DNA from: Oikopleura dioica
Taxonomy: Eukaryota > Chordata > Appendicularia > Copelata > Oikopleuridae
Reading direction: 5' to 3'
Assembly: GCA_907165135.1 (NCBI GenBank)
Contig: OU015566.1
Coordinates: forward strand, 10,214,157 to 10,278,156
DNA: 64,000 bases
In this document: piece after piece, positions 22,538 through 35,350 of the stretch
Position numbering within the stretch: position 1 is the first letter of the stretch
How the letters are laid out: the number at the start of each line of letters is the position of its first letter
Made by a program: the position numbers and the translations under genes
The notes under the pieces: model-generated
Told to the model about the DNA's origin: nothing
Seen by the model: only the letters and a program-made list of their open reading frames with translations
Database searches by the model: none

Positions 22538-23956
22538 CGGGGACGCGCGCCGACAAGGCTGCGCTAGAATGCGCCGCGCGACGTTGCGCGCAAAATCGAG
22601 GCGCTAGCGAGTTGTAACGCCTTTTCGTGAAATTTTATTCCCACGACGGAGAGTTTAATGAAGAAGTGTCGATTCTTCATTTACATGTATAATTGTTAGT
22701 GTTGCTGAGCACGTGATTCCGGCTATTTATAAGTTTTGATTTCTAAATAGGGTACTCAAGCAACAATCGAAATTATGTTGAAAAGCAATGGCCACTCATC
22801 AACAGTTGTCTTTTGGTTATGTTTTTCACGGAATAAAATTTATCAAAATAATTAATATTTTCTTTTGAAAAATTCTTCGTAAGCATACTTCTTTGATAGA
22901 CTTTGAAATGAAGTAAATTCTAAAACTTTAGAAGCTTGTTTATTCAGTAGAATCTATAAAATCGAATCAGAAGTCTGATATAATACCGAGCATATGTATA
23001 CAGTCTTAGGTCGGAATCGCTCAGTACGTTCGTTATCACAGTTCTGGCTAAGTCTTCCAAGTTTATGGCCAAGTCCACATCATAATCTCATTACGCCATG
23101 GCTTCTAATTTTATTCTGTGGCCATTTCGCGGCAACTTTAGCACCCAATCGGTGACAAATCCGTTAAAAAGATTACTAACGATTCATGGAACTTATTTTC
23201 TAAAACAATTTTCTCGGAAGAGCTCAGTTCTAGTCGAAAAATACAGTAGCTTTCTTGTGTTTTTCATTAGGGTTGTCTATCGGGAAGGGAAAAACCAAAA
23301 CTGGTCAAAGCTGGAAAAAGACAATAGAATATAGCGAATACAGTAACATTCTTGTGTTTTGCTAGGGTGGCTTTATCGCTAAGGTGAAAAACCTGAAAAT
23401 GGCGAAAGCTGGCTCAACAATAGAAGGTGCGTTAATGTCGCTGTTGCTGGCTGACATGACGCAACTGGGCTATGTAATCTAAAGGGCTGGGAGGAGATGA
23501 TTTTTTGCTCTGTCTCCGAAATGTCATCAAGCAAAAACATCGAAGACGACATTCAAGTAGCGTGTCCTTCTCTTGAACTCATATGCATGAGCGTTTGATT
23601 GACACAGTCTAAGCCCGCAATCTAGACCCGTCAGCTTTGTCAAGGTCATAATTTTAGAATTATCCTACTCTTTCTAAACATAAGCCACTGAGGACATCAT
23701 TCTCTCATGTAAGTTCAAGGTGGTTCAGTGAAACTGAGCTAACTTCCTGATAGACGGAAAATGACAACCCAGGCTTCTATCTTGTGGTCTGATTTGGCGG
23801 TCTTATCTTTGGTTCGGACTTGTTGAGCTTTCCAGAAGAAATTTCAAAGAAATTTTGCTTTGTAAATAACACTATGGTCTTTGATAAATTATCCTAATTT
23901 ATTGAGCCAACAGAAATCAATTGTCGAAGCGGTTGCAGAGAGAGAGAAAAGAAGCT
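22538..23956. other. Intergenic with a diverged tandem duplication
   Basis: No gene recognised. Two adjacent diverged copies of roughly 90-95 bp (about 23243-23338 and 23339-23430) share ttcttgtgtttt, aaaaacc and aaagctgg blocks. The 78-codon frame at 23098-23334 spans the first copy and has no signature. Confidence 0.4.
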
Positions 23957-26900
23957 TTATAATTCGTCTCTGGATCGTTTTTGGCAGTCGCAGGGTTTTT
24001 CACTGAAGTACTTTTTCCACTGATTGTTGAGATCTGGGTCAGATTCTTGCGTCAGATGTTCATGGTTCTCTGTCACCTTTACAGGCCTCGACTGCTTCTT
24101 ACTAAAAATGGCTTTTAAAAAATTTCTTCCGAGAAAGATTTACCTGTAAAGCTCAATAGTCTTTGCGTAGTAGCAGTACATAAACTCTGGATTCATCCAT
24201 TGGGCAGCAAGAGCATTGGCGTTCAAAGCAATTCGGCGAGCTTTATCGTCATTGTTCCTCGCCCATTCGATTTTCTCTCGAAGGTCGGATAGATCTTCTT
24301 CAATTGGAATAAAGTGCTAGCAATAATGAATCAAGAGAAATTGGCTTCAAGCGCTTACCTCCCACGGCTTCATATATCTATACCACCACTCGTAATACAT
24401 CGACTTTTGCTTGAGAATCACCGAGTCCATTTGCATCAACAACGCTGTACGATAGGGCGCAACAGTGCCATCCACAAGGACTTGATACTTAAACTTCCCC
24501 ATGTCAGGATAGGACACGTGTTTCACTTGCTCGCCATATTTTTTCGGGTCTTGACCTTTTTATTGTGCAGATTCCACGTCAGTCTGGCGTCGATGTCCTC
24601 AGGATGTTTCATCGAAAGTTCACAAAGTGTTAGGCGGGAAGGATTCGAATCTCGTCCGCGGAAGTAGCCCCGTTCTATCTTATCCTCCCAAGGAACAACT
24701 TCCCCTACGAATGAAGTGAAGATTAAAATTTTTGACGCGATTCAGAATTCTGAATTTTCACCTGATATTTGTTCAACGTATTGTATGTCTTTCCTCTCTC
24801 GAAACAGCGCATGTCTCGTATTCTTCGTCTGATCCCATGTCGGAAGTGCAATGTCTGTCGTGTTATCGGAACCGCACCAGGTCAAAATCGGCTGCGGATC
24901 CGTCATGTTCTCTTCCAGCGGCCAGTCGCCGAGGTTAAAGATGAATTCGGCATCTGGCAATTTGGCTTTTCTCAGTAGACTCAAAAACATCGAAGTCATG
25001 AAGCCCCTTTTTAACTGTTGAACGGACGTTTTCAATAATTTAACGCGCGAGCGCACGGCGCCCCCTTTTCGGGGCAGAGCCCGTTTATCCTCGATTTTTT
25101 CAAGTTTTCATGATCGAAAATTTTCGTTACCCCACCTTGCTGGGGCTAAATTTTGTCGACAGTGTGTCTATTATGTCTTGTAGAAGACTTTTTTTGACCT
25201 AAGAATTTACTGGTTTTGCGCTAGAATGTTTAAATGGGGTTTGCCCCGAAAAAGGGGCGCCGTGCGCTCACCGGGAAAAAAATTTTGTGCGCTCCCGCGT
25301 TAAGCAGAAGTGATAGAGTCAACGTGATGAAATGCTGTTGTTATTAACAAAAAATTTAGGTCAAATTCACCTGTCATTACTCTATTTGAGAAAAACCAAG
25401 GACTGTCAATTATTTTTAGTTAATTGTTTTGAAATACCCCTTCTCTGAACGTGGTGTTTAAGGAGGTAGATATCAAGAATCGCCATTTTCCGTCAGACTT
25501 TTCTCCCAAATTTAAAATAGTAACACCCTTATTTTACTTTGAAAACAAAAACTTTAGGCCTTTCTCTATTTCCTATGGAAGCCGAAATTTCGAATTTCAA
25601 AAAAAAAATTTGACAAATTTTTCGTCAAAGATCGCTAACTTTCGGAAAATGGTCATTTTGGCGACAATCGGCGGTGCCCGATTTGCATTGTAGCACCTCG
25701 AAAGCTCAAGAAATCTTAATTTTTGGCTTCCATAGGAAACAGATAATTGCCTGAAATAAATTTTGAGCCGAAAAAATTAGGGGGTCACTATGTTAAAAAT
25801 TTGAGAAATCACTGACAGCAAATCCGATTCTTGATATATACCCCCTTAAGGGGTTGGAATTAGGTTTTTGCTAAAATAGCCTATTCTAGACCGGCGCTCA
25901 AAGCCAGCCAACCTTAGATTTTCTAATCCTCTCTTCGGCTATAGATAGAGCTATCTTAGATCTAGCAACATCTGTCTCAAATTTTTTTTTCCTCATCAAC
26001 TTCTAACGGTAGACGGCGAAACTCAAACCCATCTCATCGAAAATCCCGATTTTAGCCAATTTTACACCTCGAATATCTCGAGTTATGTGATTTGCAGAAA
26101 ATTTCTTAGTTCAATGAACTAAGTTCATTTTTAAAAAGTTCGAACCTTTTTCTAGCAACTTTTACGAAGAAATTGCGTTATCAAAAACAAAACTAAGTTT
26201 TTCTTGTTTGTAGCGCAAGTCAAAAATCTAGCTAGTTCTACCCCCTTATGGAAATGATAAAGATTGTAAAATATCCAAATATTTTCTCATTTTTAAAGAC
26301 GGATTGGGAGACATAGTCCCGTTATCCTTATGCGCAATTTGGTAGTACTTTAAGTAGTTCCCCTGTGGCTTAGTTATTTTAAGTTAACTCTCCTATGGCT
26401 ATGTCGATATGTCTCTCGAATTTGCTGGATTTCGTCCCTCAAAGCCGAAAGCCTTCCTTTTTTTAGACAGGTCCATTTATTTTTTAAGCTCATTCAATGA
26501 CCTAAAACATACAATTGTTTTTCTTTGTCACGCATCATGTTCAGGACTTTGTCAGGCATAATGCAGAGAGTCAAGTCAGAAAATAAGGGCCTAGTCTGAC
26601 TGAAATTCCACGTTTTATTGATGCATCTTCTTTCAGTTTTCATTCGCTGACCTAGAAAAAAGTTGTTCTGTTCTTTGTCAGACATAAATGAATGACTGTC
26701 AGACATAATTTTGCGCCGCAGGTGAAAAGTACCAAAATTAGACCCTGTAGAAACCAAGTGCAATTCCTTTATATACTTCAGCTTGCATTGCTTGAAATGA
26801 ATAGAAACTGTTTCACTTCGAAAATCGAAATTAAAATAGGTAGAGCAGTTGTCCACGTGTTATATACCCAACTTCCGACACAAGTGCGTACAGACATCGA

Positions 26901-27847
26901 TTATAAAATTCAAGGGGATAATGTTTAGCGTTTCCTATCCGTTTTACAATTCAACCGTTTCCTAAAGCCCATTATAGTTCCGAAATCCTCGACGTAAAGT
27001 TCTTGATCTTTGATGACAACATGAGCAGTTGCTTCACCGTGTCCTCCTGCTGCCCATTTCTTCTTTTTTCCATCTTTGTAAAGTCGGTCTAGATCAATTT
27101 CGCCAAACTGGGCTAAATCTTCGTCCAGCTGGTCGAAGTTCGAAGGACAGTCGAATTCTTTGTAGAACTGCTCCAAGGTTGATGGGCAGTAACAGGACTC
27201 GTCGTAGATTGGCTCGGGAAGAATTTCTGAAAAGAATAATTTTATTCGAAGTCACGTTTTATGAACGCACTTCTCAAAACCTGCTGTTTCTTGTACCGCA
27301 CATTTATTATAATGCCATTTGGAGCGGATCCGCGCATCCGATATCTGAAGAAGATCGACCCGTCAAACTTGAAGCCAATCTCCTTATCGACTTTCACGTT
27401 GCCGTTTTTTGCCAGCACCTCCCACTTGATGTCCTCTTTCTTCAAGTTTCGAGCATCAATAATAGAACCTGATGAATCTGAATTCATGTTTTTCATTTGC
27501 GAAAAGAAGAGCGCAAAGTAGTACCTACAGGTCTAGCGTAGAAATATCTGGTAGGAGTAGCCGCTGTTCTACTTAGGCCGGGGCCGTAGAATTGCCATTC
27601 TGTCGATTTACCAAAAACAAAAGCAAAACCGAAGAGGAACAGTGTGACCATCCCTACACTGGCGAGAATTGTTGTGCTTGACGTTCCTTAATTTAGTTTT
27701 TTTCAATCAGTAAATTCAATTAATATGATATTTTCCTAAGAGAATTCTGTTGGAAAAAAACTGCCATTTTATTTATTTGATACCTTTATTTGTCGATCTC
27801 TTTTGTGATGGAGGCGGCTTTCTCTTCTTTTGACTCTCTTTTGCCAT
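23957..27847 (-). CDS. POGLUT2: Protein O-glucosyltransferase 2/3 (KDELC family), ER-retained
   Basis: Exons (minus): 27847-27784, 27686-27525, 27468-27256, 27226-26956, 25006-24762, 24704-24359, 24316-24144, 24101-23957; about 539 aa. A Lys-rich N-terminus and hydrophobic segment (MVTLFLFGFAFVFG) precede a filamin-type domain (FYGPGL, GSIFFRYRM). The CAP10 glycosyltransferase domain follows: FIFNLGDWPLEE, WEDKIERGYFRGRDSN, YPDMGKFKYQVLVDGT. The chain ends RDEL, an ER-retrieval signal. The family transfers glucose to EGF repeats, for example of Notch. In exon 24704-24359 an A5 run (about 24561-24565) leaves one base missing, a frameshift between WNLHNK and DPKKYGEQ. POGLUT2 versus POGLUT3 was not resolved. 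Confidence 0.9.
25044..25299. mobile_element. TTAA-flanked inverted-repeat element in POGLUT intron (copy 1)
   Basis: Left arm reads CGCGCGAGCGCACGGCGCCC. The right end has the matching GTGCGCTCCCGCG, with a second GGCGCCGTGCGCTC block further in. TTAA lies at 25040-25043 and 25300-25303, as in piggyBac-type insertion. GC-rich ends and an AT-rich middle; no coding capacity. It sits about 35 bp upstream of the splice acceptor for the exon at 25006. Confidence 0.7.
25462..25845. mobile_element. TTAA-flanked inverted-repeat element in POGLUT intron (copy 2, different family)
   Basis: The left end GGAGGTAGATATCAAGAATC pairs with the right end GATTCTTGATATATACCCCC. Internal blocks around ttcctatggaagcc also pair, more diverged. 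TTAA flanks at 25458-25461 and 25846-25849. The arms differ from the neighbouring element, so this is another family in the same intron. No coding capacity. Confidence 0.65.
25850..26955. other. Remainder of the 1.95-kb POGLUT intron
   Basis: AT-rich sequence with no exon that I can support. Repeated ccctnatggctta-like motifs (26350-26410) and many TTTTAG-type words are present. The intron is roughly 40 times longer than its neighbours. Confidence 0.4.
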
Positions 27848-30800
27848 GTTTTATAATTCTGCCCCCGTGATGAATCGGAAAATAAAAACGCGCCTTCCCG
27901 CCTGTTACCGCCGGCGCCGCTAAAAATTTCAAGAAAACCGGTGAATTTTTAAAAGTTTTTGTTTTGTTGTTTGAGGAATATCTCTGATCGGCCGCCGATC
28001 GCAATCAAAACAAGGCGGAGAAAGTGGAGCTCCAAAAGTGTTATAATCAGCGATTTTGAAAAAGAGAGAGTAAACAAAAACAAACTAACGGTCATCATTT
28101 TTTATTAAATTATGGGTAAAATTAGAGTTAGGTTGAATTTCACACTTACCTTTGAAAGAGAATCGGTATTGAGAAAATTGAAGATTGCTATTACTTAAAT
28201 TACTATTCTTTAATCTCTAATTATTGTCATTTTATGAGTGGTTAACGATTATAAAGCGAGTTTATTCTTCTTCAACTGGTTGAAAATCCATCACTCTCAT
28301 AATTTACCTTGCCCGAAGCAACAATTTGCCAGAGCGCTGTGAAATCATAGAAAAATAGATGAACCGTCTGGTTGCTCAAAGTTAAAAATCAATACCAGTA
28401 TAACTCGAAGTCAAGTTTAGACCATGGCTTTTGGTTGAATTAATAAGTTGATTTTGCGGCGGTTTGAGGGAACAGATCTGGAGCGGAAGCGCAAGTTTAT
28501 ACTCAAAATGAGCAAGGTTTTCTTAATCATTCCTTCGCCAAATGCTCCACTCGGCATTTTAAATCCTTCTTGGACGAAGAAATCACAGATACAGTAAAAG
28601 TACGGCCTTGTTAGTAACAAAATATGCAAATTGAAAAGCGGGATTTCAAATATTTGAAATTTTTAGAAAGAGGGTCTGTGTAGCTACAGAGTTTTTTGCA
28701 AGGAGCTGTCGGGGAAGACAAAGATCTGATGTAAACTACTAAAGTAGTAGAATAGTAAGTCTCCTTTTGGATGAATAGAAAATGGCCTTGAATAACCTCC
28801 AAAGAGATCAGAAAGTTTTTTCGGCGGTAGCACAAAAAGAACAGAACATTCTAACTCACAGTGTCCTCGGATTTTCTTGACTTTTAAGCCCTTTAGCAGA
28901 TTCCGACGAAGTGCGGCGGCGTTGAAACGTTGTCGAATTTTATATCGGATAAGATTTCTTTTCACCTGCGTGGATCCGTGAGTGTTATAGGAGTCAGCAG
29001 TTGTTTAGAAGATAAATTCAAGATTTCGACTTCAGAAAATCAATTTTCAAGAGTAGCGCGTTGTTGAAAACCGTTCAAACTTCAAACAGAAAATGGGTTT
29101 TTGAACACGTTTATAGATAAAAAATATTTATAAAAACTCAGCACAGATACTGGCAGTTTGAAACTAAGATTCAAGTTTTAGCCGTTTTTTAGCAATTTGA
29201 CTCGATTTTCGGTCAAAAAAACGAGAAAGACTTTCCAAAAAAAACTATGATCGGAAGATAGCTTGATAGATAGTATGAACACATCTTACTCCATGGACGG
29301 TTCCGTTCGTAACGTTTTTACCAGTTAGAAAGATACGGTAATAACGGACGCTTATCATGTTTTATTTTTTCCGCGGCAGTGACGCTTTGAATAACTATAA
29401 TTTGCAAACTTGTTCTTCGATAGTTCCGTTTTTATTCAATATCCACGAGAGCATTTCGCACAGTGACTTTTTGAAATATTACCAAGTTGCCCAAAAAACT
29501 GGCATCATCCAAGAAAGGGTTAATATTTTCCTAAAAGCTTCATCTTCTCACTTCTTGTTTTTCCAAAGCTGTATTTCTCCTGTACCTCTTTCTCCACGAA
29601 GTAATCCAGCAAAAATAGACCGTAGAACATCTTAATCAAGAACAATATAAAAATTCCCTATGCAAAGAAAACTACCTCTACTAACATTTCCAACGCAAGT
29701 AATCCGAGAAAGGTCTGCCGAACGACTTAGCCTAACATCCAAAAAAATGTGTGTTAGGATCAAAAATTTCATTGTTCAATGAAAACGTGTGTTAGACTAA
29801 ACCGTAACATTACTAAGTATGGCTTCAAACTCCCAAGGAATGCGCTGGAAACGTCCCTGTTTAAGGGGCTATCCTCTTATCTTTCAATTTTCCCCTGAGT
29901 CAGCTTGATCAATGATCATCTGATACGACAATCGTAAGTGCTTAATTCTCGTCTAATCAACTTTTTGAAAATAATTACGAGAAGAAACGTGAGTATGTCT
30001 TAATTGAAGCCATTTCCTAGAGCGAGTAAAAACCAAAAATCGTTTTTAGGAGGTAAGCTCACCGCTGGTTAGCCATAATGACGTTGTGTAATTCAAACAT
30101 TGCAGTTTTTTGAAGGTAGTTAAAAATGAGTCGGAGCTTACCTCACCTGTTTCCGGGTTGAGCTGTTTAGACAGACAGACATTTTTAGACAAAGATCTTT
30201 TCCGACATGATGGCAAAAAAAGAAGAACATAATCAACCCCCTCCTATTTCCAAATACGTCGTTGAAATCATAGCCTCTCTTTCTTTTCCTCTTCTTCTTT
30301 GGGTCTTTGACGATGCTGAACCTATGTATTCTATGTTATTAAAATATGCAATGGCCTTCAAAAAAGTGCGTATAAGAAGATATGCTGCGTTTCTATCGTC
30401 ACTTCGAATATCAATCAGAATAGCTGATTAGACTGTGGATCAGATTTAGCCACGGACGGCTTAACTCCTTTACCAGGAAAATAATTGCACAAGAACGAAA
30501 AATCACTGGCCGTCAACAATAAGCCGTTCTTTTGAAAATAAGGGGTCTGGAAATGAACGAACTTTGCGTGGCCGGTGTTGAATTATAAGTGAAAACTTAC
30601 ACCTTTAAATGTGACGTCTGCATTTTAAACCATTTTTGTTGCGTTTTAAAAGCATGAAAAGTGCTTTTCTGAAGACACACCAAAAAACTACATGATATCA
30701 TTGAGTTACTGCAAATGACTCGCCTGAATTACTGATTTTATCAAACAGCTGATGATCAGATGCAAAGTCAGCTGTTTAAGTTCTCAGTATCCTCTAAATA

Positions 30801-33800
30801 AGACCGAGAGGAGAAAATCAAGTCGACAAAATGATGCTGCAGAACATCTACGAAAACAATTTATACATGAGCTGACAAACAATAAAGCTTCATAAATTGC
30901 CCTTTCCCAGAAAATGAAGAGTTGAAAGAGTTGAGAACTGTACGAACCCGAATAAAATGCGGTAATACTGACATTGAAGTTACTAAAACCAATAAGCTGA
31001 TGGCAATAGGATTAAAAGCAACCAGGATTTAGAGAGCTCCATTTTTCGTCAATGCTAATGAACGCTTTCAAGGTGAAAGATAATCCTAAAAAGTCAAACA
31101 TTAAAAGTCAGAGTCTACGTGTATTAGAAGATTCCAATCTCTTCCTAACCCCATTAAACTATCTAAAGATTTCAGCGCGATCGTGAGGAGCGTTTGAAGT
31201 GAGTACTTTTCTGATAATATTTTTGGATCCAATTCTCGCCGAGAAAGAGCCACAAAATTGATTTTATAACAAGTGCTTTCCATTCATTTTTGTTATTTTT
31301 TAGAAACCCTAGAAAGGGATTATAATCTCGAACAGTATTTATGTAGAATATTGGCCGAGGACCCTTACTTTTTAAGGTTTTCGCGGTCGATTATATAGAG
31401 CCGCAGCAAAAGCTAATATGCCGCAAAACAAGTGCCAGTAAAACTGTTTTCAGTTCAATGAAGATGGAATTTTATTTAGACTCCACGGAGGAAAGGAATT
31501 TCAAACCTCCGAGACAGCTCGTTGATTTCAACTCGCCGAGCTCATTAAAATTTCCGGGCTGATTAAAAATCGACTTCTAAGTTTTTTTTTAAACGAGCGC
31601 TTCCTGAATCAAATCAATGGTAAGCTAATTTTTTGATCGATCCAAAAATCAAGCCCGGATCATTGAAAAATCACTCTGCACATGATTAAAAAGGCGATCC
31701 AATTAAGGCTGATCCTTGTAAGTCGAGTTTTGTTTGGGAAATGAAAGTGACGGAAATTGGAAATCTCGATCGTTCAATTGCACGGCCAAGAGGCTACCAC
31801 ATCATCCGAGGACTTGGAGCCGCGCTAGAATTCAAAAAATTGACAAGCGAGGAATCAACCGCCGTTAATTGCAGTATCCAGAGAGTAGTCATGACTCAAG
31901 ATCGCCTTCTCCTGAAAATGGATATCTAAAAACAGCTCACCTTCTCTATCCTAGGAGACTTTTGGTCAACTATCTCAGCGAGGGGATGAAATGTAATTAC
32001 CTACTTATCAACGGGCATAGAAGTTTTAGTTGAAATCGGAACAGGATCATCCAGGATCTTTCTCATCTCCCACCTCTAATGGCCGGTTCCACATGTCCTG
32101 AATAATTGGATTGAGCTAGCTGCGGTAAATTACGACACACGATCCTCCGATCGTTGTTTTTACAGCGAAGAGTGGAATTCTGCTGGAACCACGTCCGAGC
32201 GCCAGCTGACTGCGCTCAACGTTGTTTGATGAAGCTAATCATCGTCGAAGAAAAATAACGTTAAGATTTCGAAAAGGCGAGCATTAGAAACAACTCAAGG
32301 AGTCATTTTGAGGGTTTTAAAGTTTCTTCTTTTAAATATTCGTGGTCACGTTTTTAGGGAAAAAAGATGGTTGTTAGAAATATTCGTTTCACTGTAACCA
32401 TTGGTTGTTGGCTTCTGTGACATGACTTTTAATTGGAAGTAAACTTAGCGGACGCCTTTAACATCATTTGTTTCTCTGGTTTCTTCTATTAGTTTCATTT
32501 ACGGAGGATTATCAAAACCCGTGTGGGTTACACTTGGAAGGTCTAAAGATTTCCTAATCTCTGGGTTATGCAACGTTTCGTCCTGCAAAACCTTGCCTAA
32601 GCTGTGGTAAAAAACACTGGTGCCGCTTCCAGAACGCCGTAAAATCTGCGGCGCGGCAAGAAATTTGTCACTTACCGATTTGGCAATTAGAAACACGAGT
32701 ATGACATTTCTACTCGCGGAAAACAACTGAAACGTACTTTGTTAGAATTGAAAGCTTTCAGAGGAACTCGATTATCAAATAAGACGAGGCTTATTGCTGG
32801 CAACACTCGTATAATTTGCGTTTGCGTCCAAGCAAGTTGTTTGTTTTTAACCCCTTTTCTATCCGTGGGGAAAGGCCAAGGGTCGTGGTTTTTGGAACTT
32901 CTTATACAGTCGTTTTTCTTAGACAACTCTCAGTCCAAATTCTACATATTCATTGCATTTGCCGACGTCGTCAATATTACAGGCATTTTGTGCCAAAAAG
33001 TCCGTTATCTTGATGTCACTTATCCTGGACTCCGACTGTAAGGAATTCGTGACTTATAAGAAAAAAAATGAAAACTGGACCAACGGAAACGATTGAAATC
33101 TCCATTTATGACATATAATAATCATTGTCTCCAAGATTATGTCGTTTTGAGGCAACTTTTTCATTCCGATGCTATTCAGGACGCGAACTTCCATAATTTG
33201 TCTAACAAAAAGACGTCCAAGCAACGAAATTCATGAGGAATTGATCGCATCGATGCATCATCAAATTTCAAATTCCTGCAGCTTTCTGCCCTCGTCGGTT
33301 ACGGTTCACAAATTTGGAAACGTGGCTTTCAACGTGCCGAACATATTTGCCACCTGACGTTGTCTGCCCTTCATTTCCCAATTAATCAAACCACAAAACG
33401 TGACGACTATATTTTTAGAAAATGCTCGAAATATAGGATTAGCTATAAGTTCTTATAAAGCGGAAATTATATTTTGGGATCTACGTGCCATTTAGCGTAT
33501 CTATTCGATCCTCGGCGGGAAAATTTTACGTTGAGCTGCGGCGGTTTATTTACCAAAGTCTTCGCGTCAAGTGGCCCCCACGTCGAGATGGTTTCATGTT
33601 TTTGCATCGAAGTGCTAGGCATCGATCTAAGATCCTTGGCTTGAAAGTAATTTTTCGAGCAAAATTCGAACAACAGTAATCGTTAATGGACGTTCCATTT
33701 TCCGAGAAACGGTAAAAATGCATTTTCAAGCGGGAAAGGTGGAACATTTATTCGGCTAATTGAAAGTCCTACGTCCGGTTCGATCTTAGCCTAATTGGAT

Positions 33801-34048
33801 CAACGTGCCTTCAAGTTTCCATTTCATGAAAGTGACGACTATATTTCTAGCAGATTATAATAAGCCTGGAAAAATAACCTTCAAGGCTTTTTCGCAGCTC
33901 GAAGCACATTCATGATAAATTGAAAATGACGATTTTCGACGAAAAAACAATAAGGTGCCAGATTACTAACATTAGTTTATTTCAGAGACAGAAAAGAAAA
34001 CGGTTATAGTTGGTGGTTATAAAGGCAGTTGTAAAGAAGATAACAAAT
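27848..34048. other. 6.2-kb stretch without recognisable genes
   Basis: Only short open frames without family signatures were seen on either strand. A 74-codon frame at 30207-30431 with a hydrophobic stretch is the least unlikely. A short direct repeat built on gtgacgactatattt occurs near 33400 and 33835. In so compact a genome this could be regulatory sequence or degenerate transposon. Confidence 0.4.
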
Positions 34049-35091
34049 CTATCCCCAAAGCACGACTGGCAAATAATTATTGACGTTGAATCCATGGATG
34101 GGATATTGATCATTTTCCCGTTTCTTAACCCCGCGGACCAAAGTGATGACATCATATGTATTGTCTGCTGCATAGTTAGGATCTAGGAATTTTTCCGGCC
34201 AATTCATGACAATATCAGCCAGAACTGTTGTCATCATAGTCGATATCATCAGAGTGCTCAGTTTGTCGAATCCTCCAGGTCTTGTTGAAATGAAGTGACA
34301 AAAGAAATCGCAAGGGTTGTCTTCTTCAAGATTTGCGAGAGTCATTTGGATATTAACTGATCTTTTGTTCAGGAAAGCAGAACAGCGCTTGTAAAAATCA
34401 TTCTGCAGGTTCCGATCTAAAATTTATTTTCAAGTATGACTTCACGTGATGAACTTACTTTTGAAAAGAATACCCAAGGCATTAAGAGTATGATATTTGT
34501 TGAGATGAGTATTAGTCTTTGCCCTTTTCAGTTTTCTTAAAAATTCATCGTCGGACTCAAGACTTCCCACAGGATCGTTGTCACTGACAGACGATTCAGC
34601 CTTCTTCCTCTTGATTGCTCTTTTCTTGGGTAATTTTATGTTGACTTGTTTGAGAACATTATTGAGCTGAAAATTTGCGATCTTGATCGAATCGATTCGG
34701 AACAATTCGTTTTCATTAAAAATAATGTCAAAACAGGTGATCTTTGATTCGTCGTGGCCAAGTGTCGCAACAAGTTTCTTGAAACAGATTGACAATAAAT
34801 TTTCAATCGTCAGATTCGATGGCTCATCAATATTCGATATTTTCAACCACACATCTTTACCGTCGTCGTCATAGTACACGGTCATCTCGCTCTCGGTACT
34901 CGCTCGATATAATTTTACTCTCGCAGCATCATAAAATACGTCTGAGTGCGATTGCTCTAATTAAAAGTCAGCAACAGTATCAATACTCAAAGCTTACTTC
35001 TAAATAAAAGTCCCATTGACGACAATGATTCTTGGTCATTATCAGACTCTTTTCGACGTAAAGTAGAGCCAGATTTTTGGGGAGATTTCAT
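34049..35091 (-). CDS. Unrecognised 319-residue protein with basic nuclear-type segment
   Basis: Exons (minus) 35091-34998, 34956-34459 and 34416-34049 join in frame with GT-AG introns of 41-42 nt. The N-terminus MKSPQKSGSTLRRKES is basic. The middle contains FDIIFNENELF and a Lys/Arg-rich cluster (LPKKRAIKRKKAE) that could be a nuclear localisation signal, next to an acidic Ser stretch. The C-terminal part (CDFFCHFISTRPGGFDKL, NWPEKFLDPNYA) is globular-looking. I do not recognise the family; it may be lineage-specific. Short regular introns argue that it is a real gene. Confidence 0.65.
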
Positions 35092-35350
35092 TTTGTTGTA
35101 TCAGGAATATCTCTTGCAAAAAAAAGAGCAAACAAACAAGAAATACAATTCATCCAGTTATCTAGAATGATTGCACAATAAAAGAAACCGTCAAATGCGG
35201 TTTCAATATGACTTTTATTTCAGAGTTCGGGATTTATTATACAACAATTTGTTGCGAAACGCGAAATCTTCAACTTTTGTCAACTTTTAGTCAAATCTTC
35301 AACTTTTAGTCAACTTTTGTTCACGTCCATAAATCTTCCACTTATCGTAT

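Noticed and set aside
23098..23334. 78-codon plus-strand frame
   Set aside because: Spans a local tandem duplication and shows no protein signature.
27786..28004. 72-codon minus-strand frame
   Set aside because: Overlaps the POGLUT first exon in another frame; the in-frame start at 27847 fits the conserved protein.
29357..29635. 92-codon plus-strand frame in the gene-poor region
   Set aside because: Low-complexity Phe/Ser composition, no splice or family evidence.
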